Assembly: GCA_041666685.1 (NCBI GenBank)
Contig: JBAYGJ010000032.1
Coordinates: forward strand, 1 to 11,022
From: JBAYGJ01 sp041666685
Lineage (GTDB): Bacteria; Patescibacteriota; Patescibacteriia; UBA10025; JAHIVO01
DNA length: 11,022 nucleotides
Direction: 5' to 3'
Positions 1 to 5,433 of this stretch are shown here, one piece after another. The position numbers and the translations under genes were made by a program. Each line of letters opens with the position of its first letter. Position 1 is the first letter of the stretch. A model generated the notes under the pieces. That model did not search any database and had not been told where the DNA came from. It saw nothing but the letters and a program-made list of their open reading frames with translations.

Positions 1-13
1 TACGCCATGCGTA

Positions 14-27
14 GTGGGACTTTTTTT
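14..27 (+). terminator. Right half of a possible terminator cut by the left edge
   Basis: GTGGGAC is followed directly by seven T residues. This is how the descending arm and T-tract of a rho-independent terminator look. The matching left arm would lie outside the window, so the stem cannot be confirmed. If real, it ends a + strand gene to the left. Confidence 0.3.
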
Positions 28-35
28 GTCGAATG

Positions 36-59
36 GTTCTGGGATTCGAAGGGCAGAAC
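36..59. repeat. Small hairpin of unknown role
   Basis: GTTCTG (36-41) and CAGAAC (54-59) form a perfect 6-bp inverted repeat. The 12-base loop contains the palindrome TTCGAA. No T-run follows, so it is not a classical terminator. It does not fold into a tRNA arm that I can recognise. Confidence 0.25.
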
Positions 60-69
60 AGGGCTAGAA

Positions 70-84
70 TTGAATAATATTCAA
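70..84. promoter_or_regulatory. Palindrome next to the promoter of the first gene, possible operator
   Basis: TTGAATA and TATTCAA flank a single central A, giving a perfect 7-bp inverted repeat. It ends six bases before the -35 element of the first gene's promoter. That is a typical position for a dimeric regulator site. AT-rich palindromes also arise by chance, so the role is inference. Confidence 0.35.
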
Positions 85-90
85 TCACTA

Positions 91-119
91 TTTACACCAA
101 GACTATTTTCTGTTAAAAT
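91..119 (+). promoter_or_regulatory. Sigma-70 type promoter for the helical-repeat gene
   Basis: The -35 candidate TTTACA (91-96) and the -10 candidate TAAAAT (114-119) are 17 bases apart. The -10 is preceded by TGT, an extended -10 element. The start point would be near 126, giving a leader of about 22 bases with no Shine-Dalgarno site before the ATG at 148. Confidence 0.6.
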
Positions 120-147
120 GGAATAATTCATTCTTAAAATTATATAT

Positions 148-789
148 ATGAAATCAGAAACTGGATCAAGGCCCGAGGGTGCGGAAGATTTTTCGTTTTC
201 AGACAAAATCAATACTGATAAGGGTGAAGAAACACATAAGCCGACACCGGAAAAAAATTCGGGGGTGGAAAAAATTACCCGGTTATTGGAACATTCTGCC
301 GATAGAGACCAAGTGATGGAAATTGCAAAACACTTTGGCATACCGCAAGATACCATAGATAAAATGGTCAGAGAGCAATTATCCTCCTTTATCCTCAGAG
401 GCGCCGACGGCGGCGCGGTTGTTTTAGCGAAAAAATTTGAACTGAGCAGTGACCAGATTGTTGAAACCCTTTCTGACAGTGCATTCCGCATGCTACTTGA
501 TGGAGAAGACGGGCGCGAAGATGGTATTAGGCACGTCATCCGGGTGGCAGATTACCTGGGCCTACCTCAAGAAAAACTCCAACCGATGGCGGAGGAATCG
601 ATACGACGGCACCTGAAACATGGTGAATGGACAGGGGTATTTGCAATCATCAAATTAATTCCGCAGAAAACGGAATTTTTACAGTCTAATGAGGTAAAAA
701 AAGGATTTAAAGATATACTACAGTTTGCCAGTTCGCGGGATGGCGACAGACTACGCGATGAGTTACAAAAAGCCAATATTGTTCTATAA
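148..789 (+). CDS. Helical-repeat protein of unknown function
   Basis: I do not recognise this 213-residue protein as a named family. It has no signal peptide or membrane segment, so it is probably cytoplasmic. Residues 1-45 are polar and look disordered. The rest reads as about four tandem helical units of 33-36 residues (52-85, 87-119, 124-159, 160-194). The pattern is a helix around an Ala, a hydrophobic 'LGLPQ'-like turn, a second helix, and a closing 'LxxG'. Compare FGIPQDTI, FELSSDQI and LGLPQEKL at the turns, and ILRG, LLDG and LKHG at the unit ends. This resembles an alpha-solenoid that could bind a protein partner. The start is fixed by the promoter 22 bases upstream. No Shine-Dalgarno site is visible. 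The gene stands alone and ends before a terminator at 883-915. The coding call is secure; the function is unknown. Confidence 0.85.
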   Translation: MKSETGSRPEGAEDFSFSDKINTDKGEETHKPTPEKNSGVEKITRLLEHSADRDQVMEIAKHFGIPQDTIDKMVREQLSSFILRGADGGAVVLAKKFELSSDQIVETLSDSAFRMLLDGEDGREDGIRHVIRVADYLGLPQEKLQPMAEESIRRHLKHGEWTGVFAIIKLIPQKTEFLQSNEVKKGFKDILQFASSRDGDRLRDELQKANIVL

Positions 790-882
790 CGACTTGCCGG
801 GTATTAAAAAAATATCCAGGGACTCTTTGTTGTAAAAATTATTAGCACCTCCTTAATTGGTGGGGGTCAATTCCATACGATC

Positions 883-915
883 AAAAAATCATCCAACACG
901 TGTGGATGGTTTTTT
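883..915 (+). terminator. Rho-independent terminator after the helical-repeat gene
   Basis: The stem CATCCA/TGGATG (890-895 and 903-908) closes a 7-base loop. It extends through one T-G wobble into a run of A (883-888) paired with a run of T (910-915). The T-run follows the stem on the + strand. The flanking A-run means it could also stop - strand transcription from the convergent cold-shock gene. Confidence 0.75.
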
Positions 916-932
916 GTTTATCCTAGATTGTC

Positions 933-967
933 AAAAAGGCGCCGATCAATGTGACCTGCGCCTTTTT
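933..967. terminator. Bidirectional terminator between convergent genes
   Basis: GGCGC (938-942) pairs with GCGCC (958-962) around a 15-base loop. Five A precede and five T follow the stem, so it can act on both strands. On the - strand it lies 21 bases beyond the cold-shock stop codon and is that gene's natural terminator. It is the second hairpin in tandem with the one at 883-915. Confidence 0.75.
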
Positions 968-988
968 GTTTATAATTCAGGGTTTGAA

Positions 989-1186
989 TTAAGCTTTACC
1001 GACCTTCACAGCAGCTTTCCCTTTTGGGGTATCAGCGATCTCGAATGTGACAGCGTCACCTTCGTGCAGTTCGCTGAACGTGACTCCCTGGAGTTCGTTG
1101 GCGTGGAAGAACAGGTCTTTTGCCTGGCCCTCGGCCATGATAAACCCGAAGTTCTTGTCGGTCAACTTCTTGATAGTTCCGTTCAT
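989..1186 (-). CDS. Cold-shock domain protein (CspA family)
   Basis: This is a single cold-shock domain of 65 residues, close to the usual 65-70 for the family. Such proteins bind single-stranded RNA and DNA in the cytoplasm and act as RNA chaperones in cold or growth transitions. Both nucleic-acid motifs are visible: an RNP1-like KNFGFI at residues 11-16 and an RNP2-like DLFFH at 24-28. The family's G-T-I-K start (3-6) is present. The usual Trp in the N-terminal strand is replaced by Leu (KKLTDKN), and RNP1 has Asn where Gly is common. Both are tolerated variations. It has its own promoter at 1261-1289, a leader of about 68 bases, and a terminator at 933-967, so it is monocistronic. No Shine-Dalgarno site precedes the ATG. 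The family call is firm; the paralogue is not assigned. Confidence 0.93.
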   Translation of the reverse strand: MNGTIKKLTDKNFGFIMAEGQAKDLFFHANELQGVTFSELHEGDAVTFEIADTPKGKAAVKVGKA

Positions 1187-1260
1187 AAACGTAAAAAATA
1201 TAAACCCGCTAATTAGACTGAGAGATAAAATAACGACGAAATTCGACCTATTACCTAGCT

Positions 1261-1289
1261 AGTATACTCGGATAACCCCAAACAATCAA
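1261..1289 (-). promoter_or_regulatory. Sigma-70 type promoter for the cold-shock gene
   Basis: Read on the - strand, TTGATT (1289-1284) and TATACT (1266-1261) are separated by exactly 17 bases. The start would be near 1254, giving a 5' leader of about 68 bases that is rich in A and T. Long leaders are common for cold-shock mRNAs. I see no known thermosensor fold. Confidence 0.65.
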
Positions 1290-1309
1290 GTGCACGATCT
1301 AGTCAGGCA

Positions 1310-1347
1310 AATAAATAAAAACACCTCCGGGGATTCCCAGAGGTGTT
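1310..1347 (-). terminator. Strong rho-independent terminator of the secreted-protein gene
   Basis: On the - strand, AACACCTC and GAGGTGTT (1340-1347 and 1320-1327 on +) pair perfectly. The inner bases continue the stem through one T-G wobble and three G-C pairs to an AATC tetraloop, giving a 12-bp stem. A T-rich tract with interspersed A follows. It begins 12 bases after the stop codon. Confidence 0.9.
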
Positions 1348-1358
1348 CGCGGTCGCCT

Positions 1359-2237
1359 TTACAAGGCGTAAACGCTGAGGCCAAAGGCGATGAGGTCGTC
1401 TTTGACAGGAGAAATCTGCAAAGAATGCGCTCCCTCAAGCCGGTAGAATGTACGGACATACATGACTTGGCCGACGATAGTTAGCGGATCGTCGTCAGCG
1501 CCGCTGAACCCGACTTCCCAAGTCAAAGAAAGGTTACGCTTGTTCACTCGACCGAGCTCTAGCTCCTTCCATGTCTGATCATACCCCCATCGGTCATAGC
1601 CCGATTCGACATGTACTGCCGCACCAACCAAATCGTAGGACCCTCCCAACTTCAAGCGGGAAACTAGCCAGCCACGCTTTCTCCGGTCAGATACTGCCTC
1701 CGTATAAGGAATCCTAAAAATATGCAGCCATGGACTAGCCACGAATCCGGCCAGGCCTAACGAACTGCCTGCAATTCTCGGTTCGTAGTATCGCAATGAA
1801 GTCCCGTACCCGCGACTATCTGTCCCGTACTGGTTCTGCTGGTAGCGCTCCGGGGAATCCGATCCGCCTGGCTCCCCGTTTCCGTTCTGAAAATAAGACA
1901 TGTACGTGTACTGCGGGCCGATACCGCAAAATTGCCATGGCGTCCAAAAAACTCGGACCCAAAAGTACTGGGTCGGCCTTCTGTACATGATCGCCGTGTC
2001 AGGTAGTGGACTGACAGCATCCGGGCATCCGGACAGGTAGCCGTCATCGTCGTGTAACGGAACCTCGCGAATGGATAACGGAAAATTCCTCAGGGTGATA
2101 GCCGGTGCCTGGCTCGGGACCAGATAGCTCATGTTAAACTCAAAATGTGTTTTTTCCTTGGCCTGAACCGCGGTCAAACACAGGAGCGCCAACACGACGA
2201 TGCCGCCGCCACGAAAAATGAATGTGCTGATACGCAT
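1359..2237 (-). CDS. Secreted protein of unknown function, likely beta-rich
   Basis: I do not recognise this 292-residue protein. It begins with a clear signal peptide: Arg residues at 2 and 9, a hydrophobic core at about 12-23, and a likely cleavage after VQA (residue 26). There is no lipobox, so it is probably exported rather than lipid-anchored. The mature part has no further membrane helix. It is rich in Tyr, Trp, Gly and Arg and shows alternating polar/hydrophobic strands, for example near 236-245, 253-266 and 281-290. That suggests a beta-sandwich or barrel-like fold. Only two Cys remain after the signal (71 and 104) and could form a disulfide. The start is decided by AGGAGGT five bases upstream, the one textbook ribosome-binding site here. 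It is probably monocistronic, with a strong terminator at 1310-1347. Expression appears high and independent of its neighbours, which is inference from these signals. Confidence 0.8.
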   Translation of the reverse strand: MRISTFIFRGGGIVVLALLCLTAVQAKEKTHFEFNMSYLVPSQAPAITLRNFPLSIREVPLHDDDGYLSGCPDAVSPLPDTAIMYRRPTQYFWVRVFWTPWQFCGIGPQYTYMSYFQNGNGEPGGSDSPERYQQNQYGTDSRGYGTSLRYYEPRIAGSSLGLAGFVASPWLHIFRIPYTEAVSDRRKRGWLVSRLKLGGSYDLVGAAVHVESGYDRWGYDQTWKELELGRVNKRNLSLTWEVGFSGADDDPLTIVGQVMYVRTFYRLEGAHSLQISPVKDDLIAFGLSVYAL

Positions 2238-2242
2238 GGCGT

Positions 2243-2249
2243 ACCTCCT
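2243..2249 (-). promoter_or_regulatory. Perfect Shine-Dalgarno site
   Basis: AGGAGGT on the - strand lies five bases before the ATG at 2237. It is a full match to the anti-Shine-Dalgarno end of 16S rRNA and fixes the start codon. No other gene in the window has a comparable site. Confidence 0.85.
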
Positions 2250-2268
2250 ATCAGTATGTATGGTTGCA

Positions 2269-2291
2269 GTAGTATTTTTTAAATGTACTAC
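2269..2291. repeat. Inverted repeat upstream of the secreted-protein gene
   Basis: GTAGTA (2269-2274) and TACTAC (2286-2291) are perfect 6-bp arms around an 11-base AT-rich centre. They lie in the expected promoter region, 32-54 bases before the ATG at 2237. I found no convincing -35/-10 pair there. It could be an operator or a leader hairpin. Confidence 0.35.
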
Positions 2292-2341
2292 CTATGTAAG
2301 TTCAGCTCATCTTAGTCGCTTTTATCCACGGAGTCAAATAC

Positions 2342-2375
2342 GAAAAAACGCCAACAAACTCTGAATAGCATTGGC
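2342..2375 (-). terminator. Probable terminator of the redox operon
   Basis: On the - strand, GCCAA and TTGGC (2375-2371 and 2354-2350 on +) form a 5-bp stem with a 16-base loop. A G and six T follow (2348-2343 on +). It lies 15 bases past the stop of the heme protein gene. The stem is short, so efficiency is uncertain. A separate run of eight T directly after the stop codon has no clear stem. Confidence 0.5.
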
Positions 2376-2390
2376 AGAACTTAAAAAAAA

Positions 2391-3269
2391 TCAGCTAACC
2401 TGTTTCCGGAATTTCCATACCAAGCGATACACTCCAAAACCGGTGACCGTAAGCGCACACGACCAATAGATTATTTTCATCCACCACGTCCCCGTGTCTG
2501 TGCCGATGAGTACACCGTGGAGGAACAACAGGACAAACATGACAAATCCGAAATAATGAATGAACCGCCAAAATTTTACGTATTTCGTCATAGTATAGAG
2601 CGAGGTCCCCAGTATGGCCAGCAATAAATAAAAACCGATCGTGCCGAGCGCCACCAGCGTCGTCCGGAAAAATGACGTAAAGGGAATCAGGATATCTGTC
2701 AGGTGCATATTCAGAAACGAATCAAAGAGCAAGGACCCGACATGCAATACAACAGAGACCAACAGTACTGAAGCGATCGCCCGATGGACGGACCAGGCAG
2801 TGGACGGAGACCACATCCTGAAAATCAAGCCAGTCGTAAGGGCAATGCCTATAACCGTCATCAATGCCAATAAAATAAATGAGGCAATCCCGGTAGATCG
2901 GGTCACTATCCAGGCCCAGGGGAATGCCACGGAAATGACTGGCGTCGGCGCTTGAACTGTTGGCTGGGGGACTGGAATTTCGGCGGGGAATGTCTGTTCG
3001 ACTGGCGCGCTTGTTATGCTGTTTGCATTAAGGGCAGGGACCTCAGTGTTTGTGCCCACAGTCTGTTGTTGGGCGGGTTGCGGCGTCTGTTGTGTCACAT
3101 CGGCTGGCCTGAAATCATCCTCATCCGCACGATCCTCGCCATCTTCCTGCTCCGACTCCTGCGCCAATAAGATTCTAGCCGAAATTTGTTGCAAACCAGA
3201 TTCTGCATGGACTCGAAACGGCAGCACGGCAACTAACAGGAGAAGTATTATTATATATTTTTTGATCAT
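2391..3269 (-). CDS. NOX/ferric-reductase-type bis-heme membrane protein
   Basis: This 292-residue protein probably carries electrons across the membrane through two stacked b hemes. It has an N-terminal signal or anchor (about 5-20, possible cleavage after VHA at 22). An extracytoplasmic acidic and then Pro/Gln/Thr-rich stretch follows (about 35-112). Five membrane helices come next, at about 118-150, 160-182, 204-225, 236-256 and 264-284. The first begins with the WxxxRxxGxxA pattern common in ferric-reductase-like domains (W118, R124, G127, A129). H162 and H176 lie 13 residues apart inside one helix, and H238 and H251 lie 12 residues apart in another. This is the spacing of the four heme ligands in NADPH oxidases and yeast ferric reductases. 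Basic loops (R151, R163, K229-R235, the C-terminal WKFRK) give a consistent topology with the C-terminus inside. No FAD or NAD(P) domain is fused; that part is encoded at 4232-5299. The start overlaps the ApbE stop in ATGA, implying coupled translation. The terminal acceptor (Fe(III), O2, quinone or other) is unknown. Confidence 0.85.
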   Translation of the reverse strand: MIKKYIIILLLLVAVLPFRVHAESGLQQISARILLAQESEQEDGEDRADEDDFRPADVTQQTPQPAQQQTVGTNTEVPALNANSITSAPVEQTFPAEIPVPQPTVQAPTPVISVAFPWAWIVTRSTGIASFILLALMTVIGIALTTGLIFRMWSPSTAWSVHRAIASVLLVSVVLHVGSLLFDSFLNMHLTDILIPFTSFFRTTLVALGTIGFYLLLAILGTSLYTMTKYVKFWRFIHYFGFVMFVLLFLHGVLIGTDTGTWWMKIIYWSCALTVTGFGVYRLVWKFRKQVS

Positions 3270-4222
3270 AGTATTTGCAATAGTCTGGTCATCCTGTCAG
3301 TTGTTACCGTTGTGCTGTCTGATTTAATGATTAACGCTTCGAAATTCTGGTGCCGTCGTAGCCACGTCAACCCGGATTTTGCTCCCAATATCAATATGGT
3401 TTTCGCCGCCACGTCAGCTTCAAGCGCCCTGGGAGCCATCGCCGTTACGGCGACAATATCAGTTGTGGCTGGTTGACCAGTACGAGGATCAATAATATGA
3501 TGCCAGGCTTGGCCGTTTCGAACACCGCGGCGCTTGGCAATTCCTGACGTGGCAATGCCCCAGCATCCGGCCGGCGGTTTGAGATTATACACATCTTTTT
3601 CCAAATGGCGGGGGTCCTGAACGCCGACTGTCCACGGCTGGCCATCCGCATCCGTCCCTGACACTGTAATATCTCCTCCCAAAGACCACCAGAAATCATT
3701 TGAAATTTTTTCAAGCCTCCGAATCAACCGATCTGCCAAAAATCCTTTGCCGATACCGCCCAAATCCATGACCATCCCGGGCGGAATGACCACGGTCCGA
3801 TTTTTTTCATCCAGATCGACATCAGCCATTGTCCGACGCGGCGCGGGGGATGTATTGTGCGTTCGTTCAGAAACTTGGCTCAGCGTCTCAAATGACTGAT
3901 CATACCCGGCGGTAATCAGTGCCTGACCGATGGTCGGGTCGACAATCCCCTCGGTCATCAGCCACGTATCCCGGGCTGCAGACAGCAATTCCATCAAGTC
4001 TTCACTCACAGTCACCACCTGCCCGGCATTGGCATTCAGCATCGACAATTCCGAATCACCCCTAAAACGGGAAAATTTTGATTCAAATGTTTTGACCTGC
4101 TGCTCTATTTCATCAAAAACCATTTGGGCCGCTTTCGCATCCGTCCGGATGCCGCCCTCGACTGTCGTGCCAAGCGCTTGAAATCTTTTTGTAAAGGTCT
4201 GCGATATATTATGAGTAGCCAT
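3266..4222 (-). CDS. apbE: FAD:protein FMN transferase (ApbE family)
   Basis: ApbE enzymes split FAD and attach FMN covalently to a Thr or Ser of a target redox protein, using Mg2+. The 318 residues are of normal length. Family landmarks are in order: ALGTTVEG (16-23), FSRFRGDSELSMLN (50-63), VDPTIG (94-99), DLGGIGKGFLADR (153-165), the GGD of the nucleotide site (182-184), ATSGIAKR (224-231), HIIDPRTGQPA (242-252), and EADVAAKT (268-275). In the last motif the usual Mg2+-binding Thr four residues after Asp is Lys274, with Thr next to it; I believe some ApbE subfamilies share this. There is no signal peptide or lipobox, so the enzyme appears cytoplasmic, unlike the exported Gram-negative forms. 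It starts 9 bases after the reductase gene and overlaps the heme gene by 4 bases, so all three are one operon. No protein with a recognisable FMN-binding domain is encoded nearby, so its target is unknown. Confidence 0.92.
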   Translation of the reverse strand: MATHNISQTFTKRFQALGTTVEGGIRTDAKAAQMVFDEIEQQVKTFESKFSRFRGDSELSMLNANAGQVVTVSEDLMELLSAARDTWLMTEGIVDPTIGQALITAGYDQSFETLSQVSERTHNTSPAPRRTMADVDLDEKNRTVVIPPGMVMDLGGIGKGFLADRLIRRLEKISNDFWWSLGGDITVSGTDADGQPWTVGVQDPRHLEKDVYNLKPPAGCWGIATSGIAKRRGVRNGQAWHHIIDPRTGQPATTDIVAVTAMAPRALEADVAAKTILILGAKSGLTWLRRHQNFEALIIKSDSTTVTTDRMTRLLQIL

Positions 4223-4231
4223 GTGGAAAAA

Positions 4232-5299
4232 TTAGGAAACAGTCGTCCGTGGGCGAATGGGCGTTTGGACCGGAGGAATTGTCGGGGTTACTGTGGGTGC
4301 TGGGGCGGGCTTCACCTGAGCCGGCGCAGTATTTGTATTTGCCGGGGCATTTAGTACAGCCGAAGAGTTTGTATTTTTATTTACATTCGTATTGGGAGTA
4401 GTATTCGTATTAACAGCCGGCAGCGTCACTGCGGAAGACGGTACGGATGCAGATAAAGCCCTTTTATTCCGCTCAATCTTGAACACAACCCCAAAAACAA
4501 GCATAGCCATAATACCCCATGTGGCAAACATAAGCATCGGTATGGGTGTGCCACGTTCGATAAACTCCTGTGAACCGACCCCGAACCGTTCTGTCCGAAT
4601 GGACCGGATTGATACCCCCAGGCCCTGTAACGTCTTGATCATCGCTTTCATGAATGCTGGCGGGCCACACAGGAAAAAAGTCTGACTGCCCAGCGTATTT
4701 CCAAGCACCTGCACAAGTAAACCGGCATTAATCCGGCCGGCTACATAATTTCCGGATCCCTGAGGCACGGCGCCATCGGTCACCGCATACACAGAACGCA
4801 AATGTGGATTAGCCTCTTGAATGGCTTCAAATTCAGATACATACGGAGCATCGTCCATAGAACGGACACTGTAGAAAAGAGTCAAATCATTTTCTGATTT
4901 GAGGTCTGTGGCCGTTTTTATCATACTAAAGAATGGGGTGACGCCAATACCGCCGGCAATGAATACGGCCGAACGGTCGCGTGCCGGATCAAAGGTGAAT
5001 TGGCCGAACGGTCCGGTGACCAGCACCGGATCACCTGGTTGGAGATTTCTAAGCGCTGAGGTGTATGACCCGTGGATACGGATTCCGAACCGCAATGAAG
5101 ATCGGTCAGTCGGGGAACTGATAATTGAGAATGACCGGGGGCCCCGCAATCTGGTATGTGTCGGGAAACTTAACGTCATGTACTGTCCGGCCTGAAATTC
5201 CGGGAAATCCAAACCATCCGGCCTAGTAATGACCAAATCGACAACTGTAGGCGATAATGCCGTCAGGGAGGTTATTATTGCTTTATATCGAGGAATCAT
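4232..5299 (-). CDS. FNR-type FAD/NAD(P)H oxidoreductase with membrane anchor and low-complexity tail
   Basis: The 355-residue protein has a full ferredoxin-reductase-like module that would take electrons from NAD(P)H onto FAD. The FAD-binding barrel spans about 1-105, with RSFS (55-58) as the RxYS-type isoalloxazine/phosphate motif and GPFGQF at 96-101. The nucleotide-binding half spans about 108-245, with AGGIGVTPF (115-123), CGPPAFMK (211-218), and ERFG (237-240) near its end. No 2Fe-2S domain is present. After it come one hydrophobic helix (about 252-273), a basic patch (KIERNKR), and a 75-residue tail rich in Asn, Thr, Pro and Ala. As first gene of the operon it should pair with the bis-heme protein at 2391-3269, which lacks a flavin domain. 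The basic patch directly after the helix fits poorly with a tail outside the cell, so the topology is unresolved. Donor choice (NADH or NADPH) cannot be read. Confidence 0.88.
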   Translation of the reverse strand: MIPRYKAIITSLTALSPTVVDLVITRPDGLDFPEFQAGQYMTLSFPTHTRLRGPRSFSIISSPTDRSSLRFGIRIHGSYTSALRNLQPGDPVLVTGPFGQFTFDPARDRSAVFIAGGIGVTPFFSMIKTATDLKSENDLTLFYSVRSMDDAPYVSEFEAIQEANPHLRSVYAVTDGAVPQGSGNYVAGRINAGLLVQVLGNTLGSQTFFLCGPPAFMKAMIKTLQGLGVSIRSIRTERFGVGSQEFIERGTPIPMLMFATWGIMAMLVFGVVFKIERNKRALSASVPSSAVTLPAVNTNTTPNTNVNKNTNSSAVLNAPANTNTAPAQVKPAPAPTVTPTIPPVQTPIRPRTTVS

Positions 5300-5316
5300 G
5301 CGTGTATATGCTTGTT

Positions 5317-5345
5317 ATTATGTAATGCCCACCAATAATACGCAA
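5317..5345 (-). promoter_or_regulatory. Candidate promoter of the redox operon
   Basis: On the - strand, TTGCGT (5345-5340) and CATAAT (5322-5317) are 17 bases apart. The start would be near 5310, leaving a short leader of about 11 bases without a Shine-Dalgarno site. An overlapping TATTAT upstream is an alternative -10, so the exact start is uncertain. Confidence 0.42.
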
Positions 5346-5348
5346 CTC

Positions 5349-5378
5349 ATTTACTGCACCTGTCTATTCACAGTAAAT
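5349..5378. promoter_or_regulatory. Inverted repeat between divergent operons, candidate operator
   Basis: ATTTACTG (5349-5356) and CAGTAAAT (5371-5378) are perfect 8-bp arms, 22 bases centre to centre, about two helical turns. The repeat lies just upstream of the -35 of the redox promoter and just upstream of the extended -10 of the ABC/two-component promoter. A dimeric regulator bound here could control both directions. The response regulator encoded at 7816-8484 is the obvious candidate, by inference. An 8-base direct repeat AACTCATT (5344-5351 and 5412-5419) is also present. Confidence 0.45.
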
Positions 5379-5389
5379 TCAAACACCGC

Positions 5390-5398
5390 TGCTATACT
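5390..5398 (+). promoter_or_regulatory. Extended -10 promoter of the ABC/two-component operon
   Basis: TGC followed by TATACT is a good extended -10 element. A weak -35 (TTCACA, 5367-5372) is 20 bases away and overlaps the right arm of the inverted repeat. The leader to the ATG at 5434 would be about 29 bases, with no Shine-Dalgarno site. Confidence 0.5.
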
Positions 5399-5433
5399 TT
5401 CAATAGATATTAACTCATTAGTACTACCACACT

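Noticed and set aside
1..13. The 13-base string TACGCCATGCGTA also occurs on the - strand at 2231-2243, around the start codon of the secreted protein
   Set aside because: About one such 13-base match is expected by chance in a window of this size. The flanks do not match, so it is not a repeat or recombination scar.
31..70. Possible tRNA 3' arm around GGTTCTGGGATTCGAAGG
   Set aside because: No cloverleaf, no acceptor pairing and no CCA-compatible end can be drawn; the T-loop consensus is not met.
857..1216. Open frame of 119 codons on the + strand over the cold-shock gene, and similar long frames opposite or inside the other genes (for example 5448-6140 - and 9839-10381 -)
   Set aside because: They overlap genes with clear family motifs, show no family features of their own, and have biased compositions typical of antisense frames.
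3001..3140. Low-complexity Pro/Gln/Thr coding stretch considered as tandem DNA repeat
   Set aside because: There is no exact repeating unit at DNA or protein level; it is a linker of biased composition.
4380..4440. AT-rich Asn/Thr codons in the reductase tail considered as frameshift or phase-variable tract
   Set aside because: The frame stays open to the stop at 4232 with no homopolymer or regular short repeat long enough for slippage.
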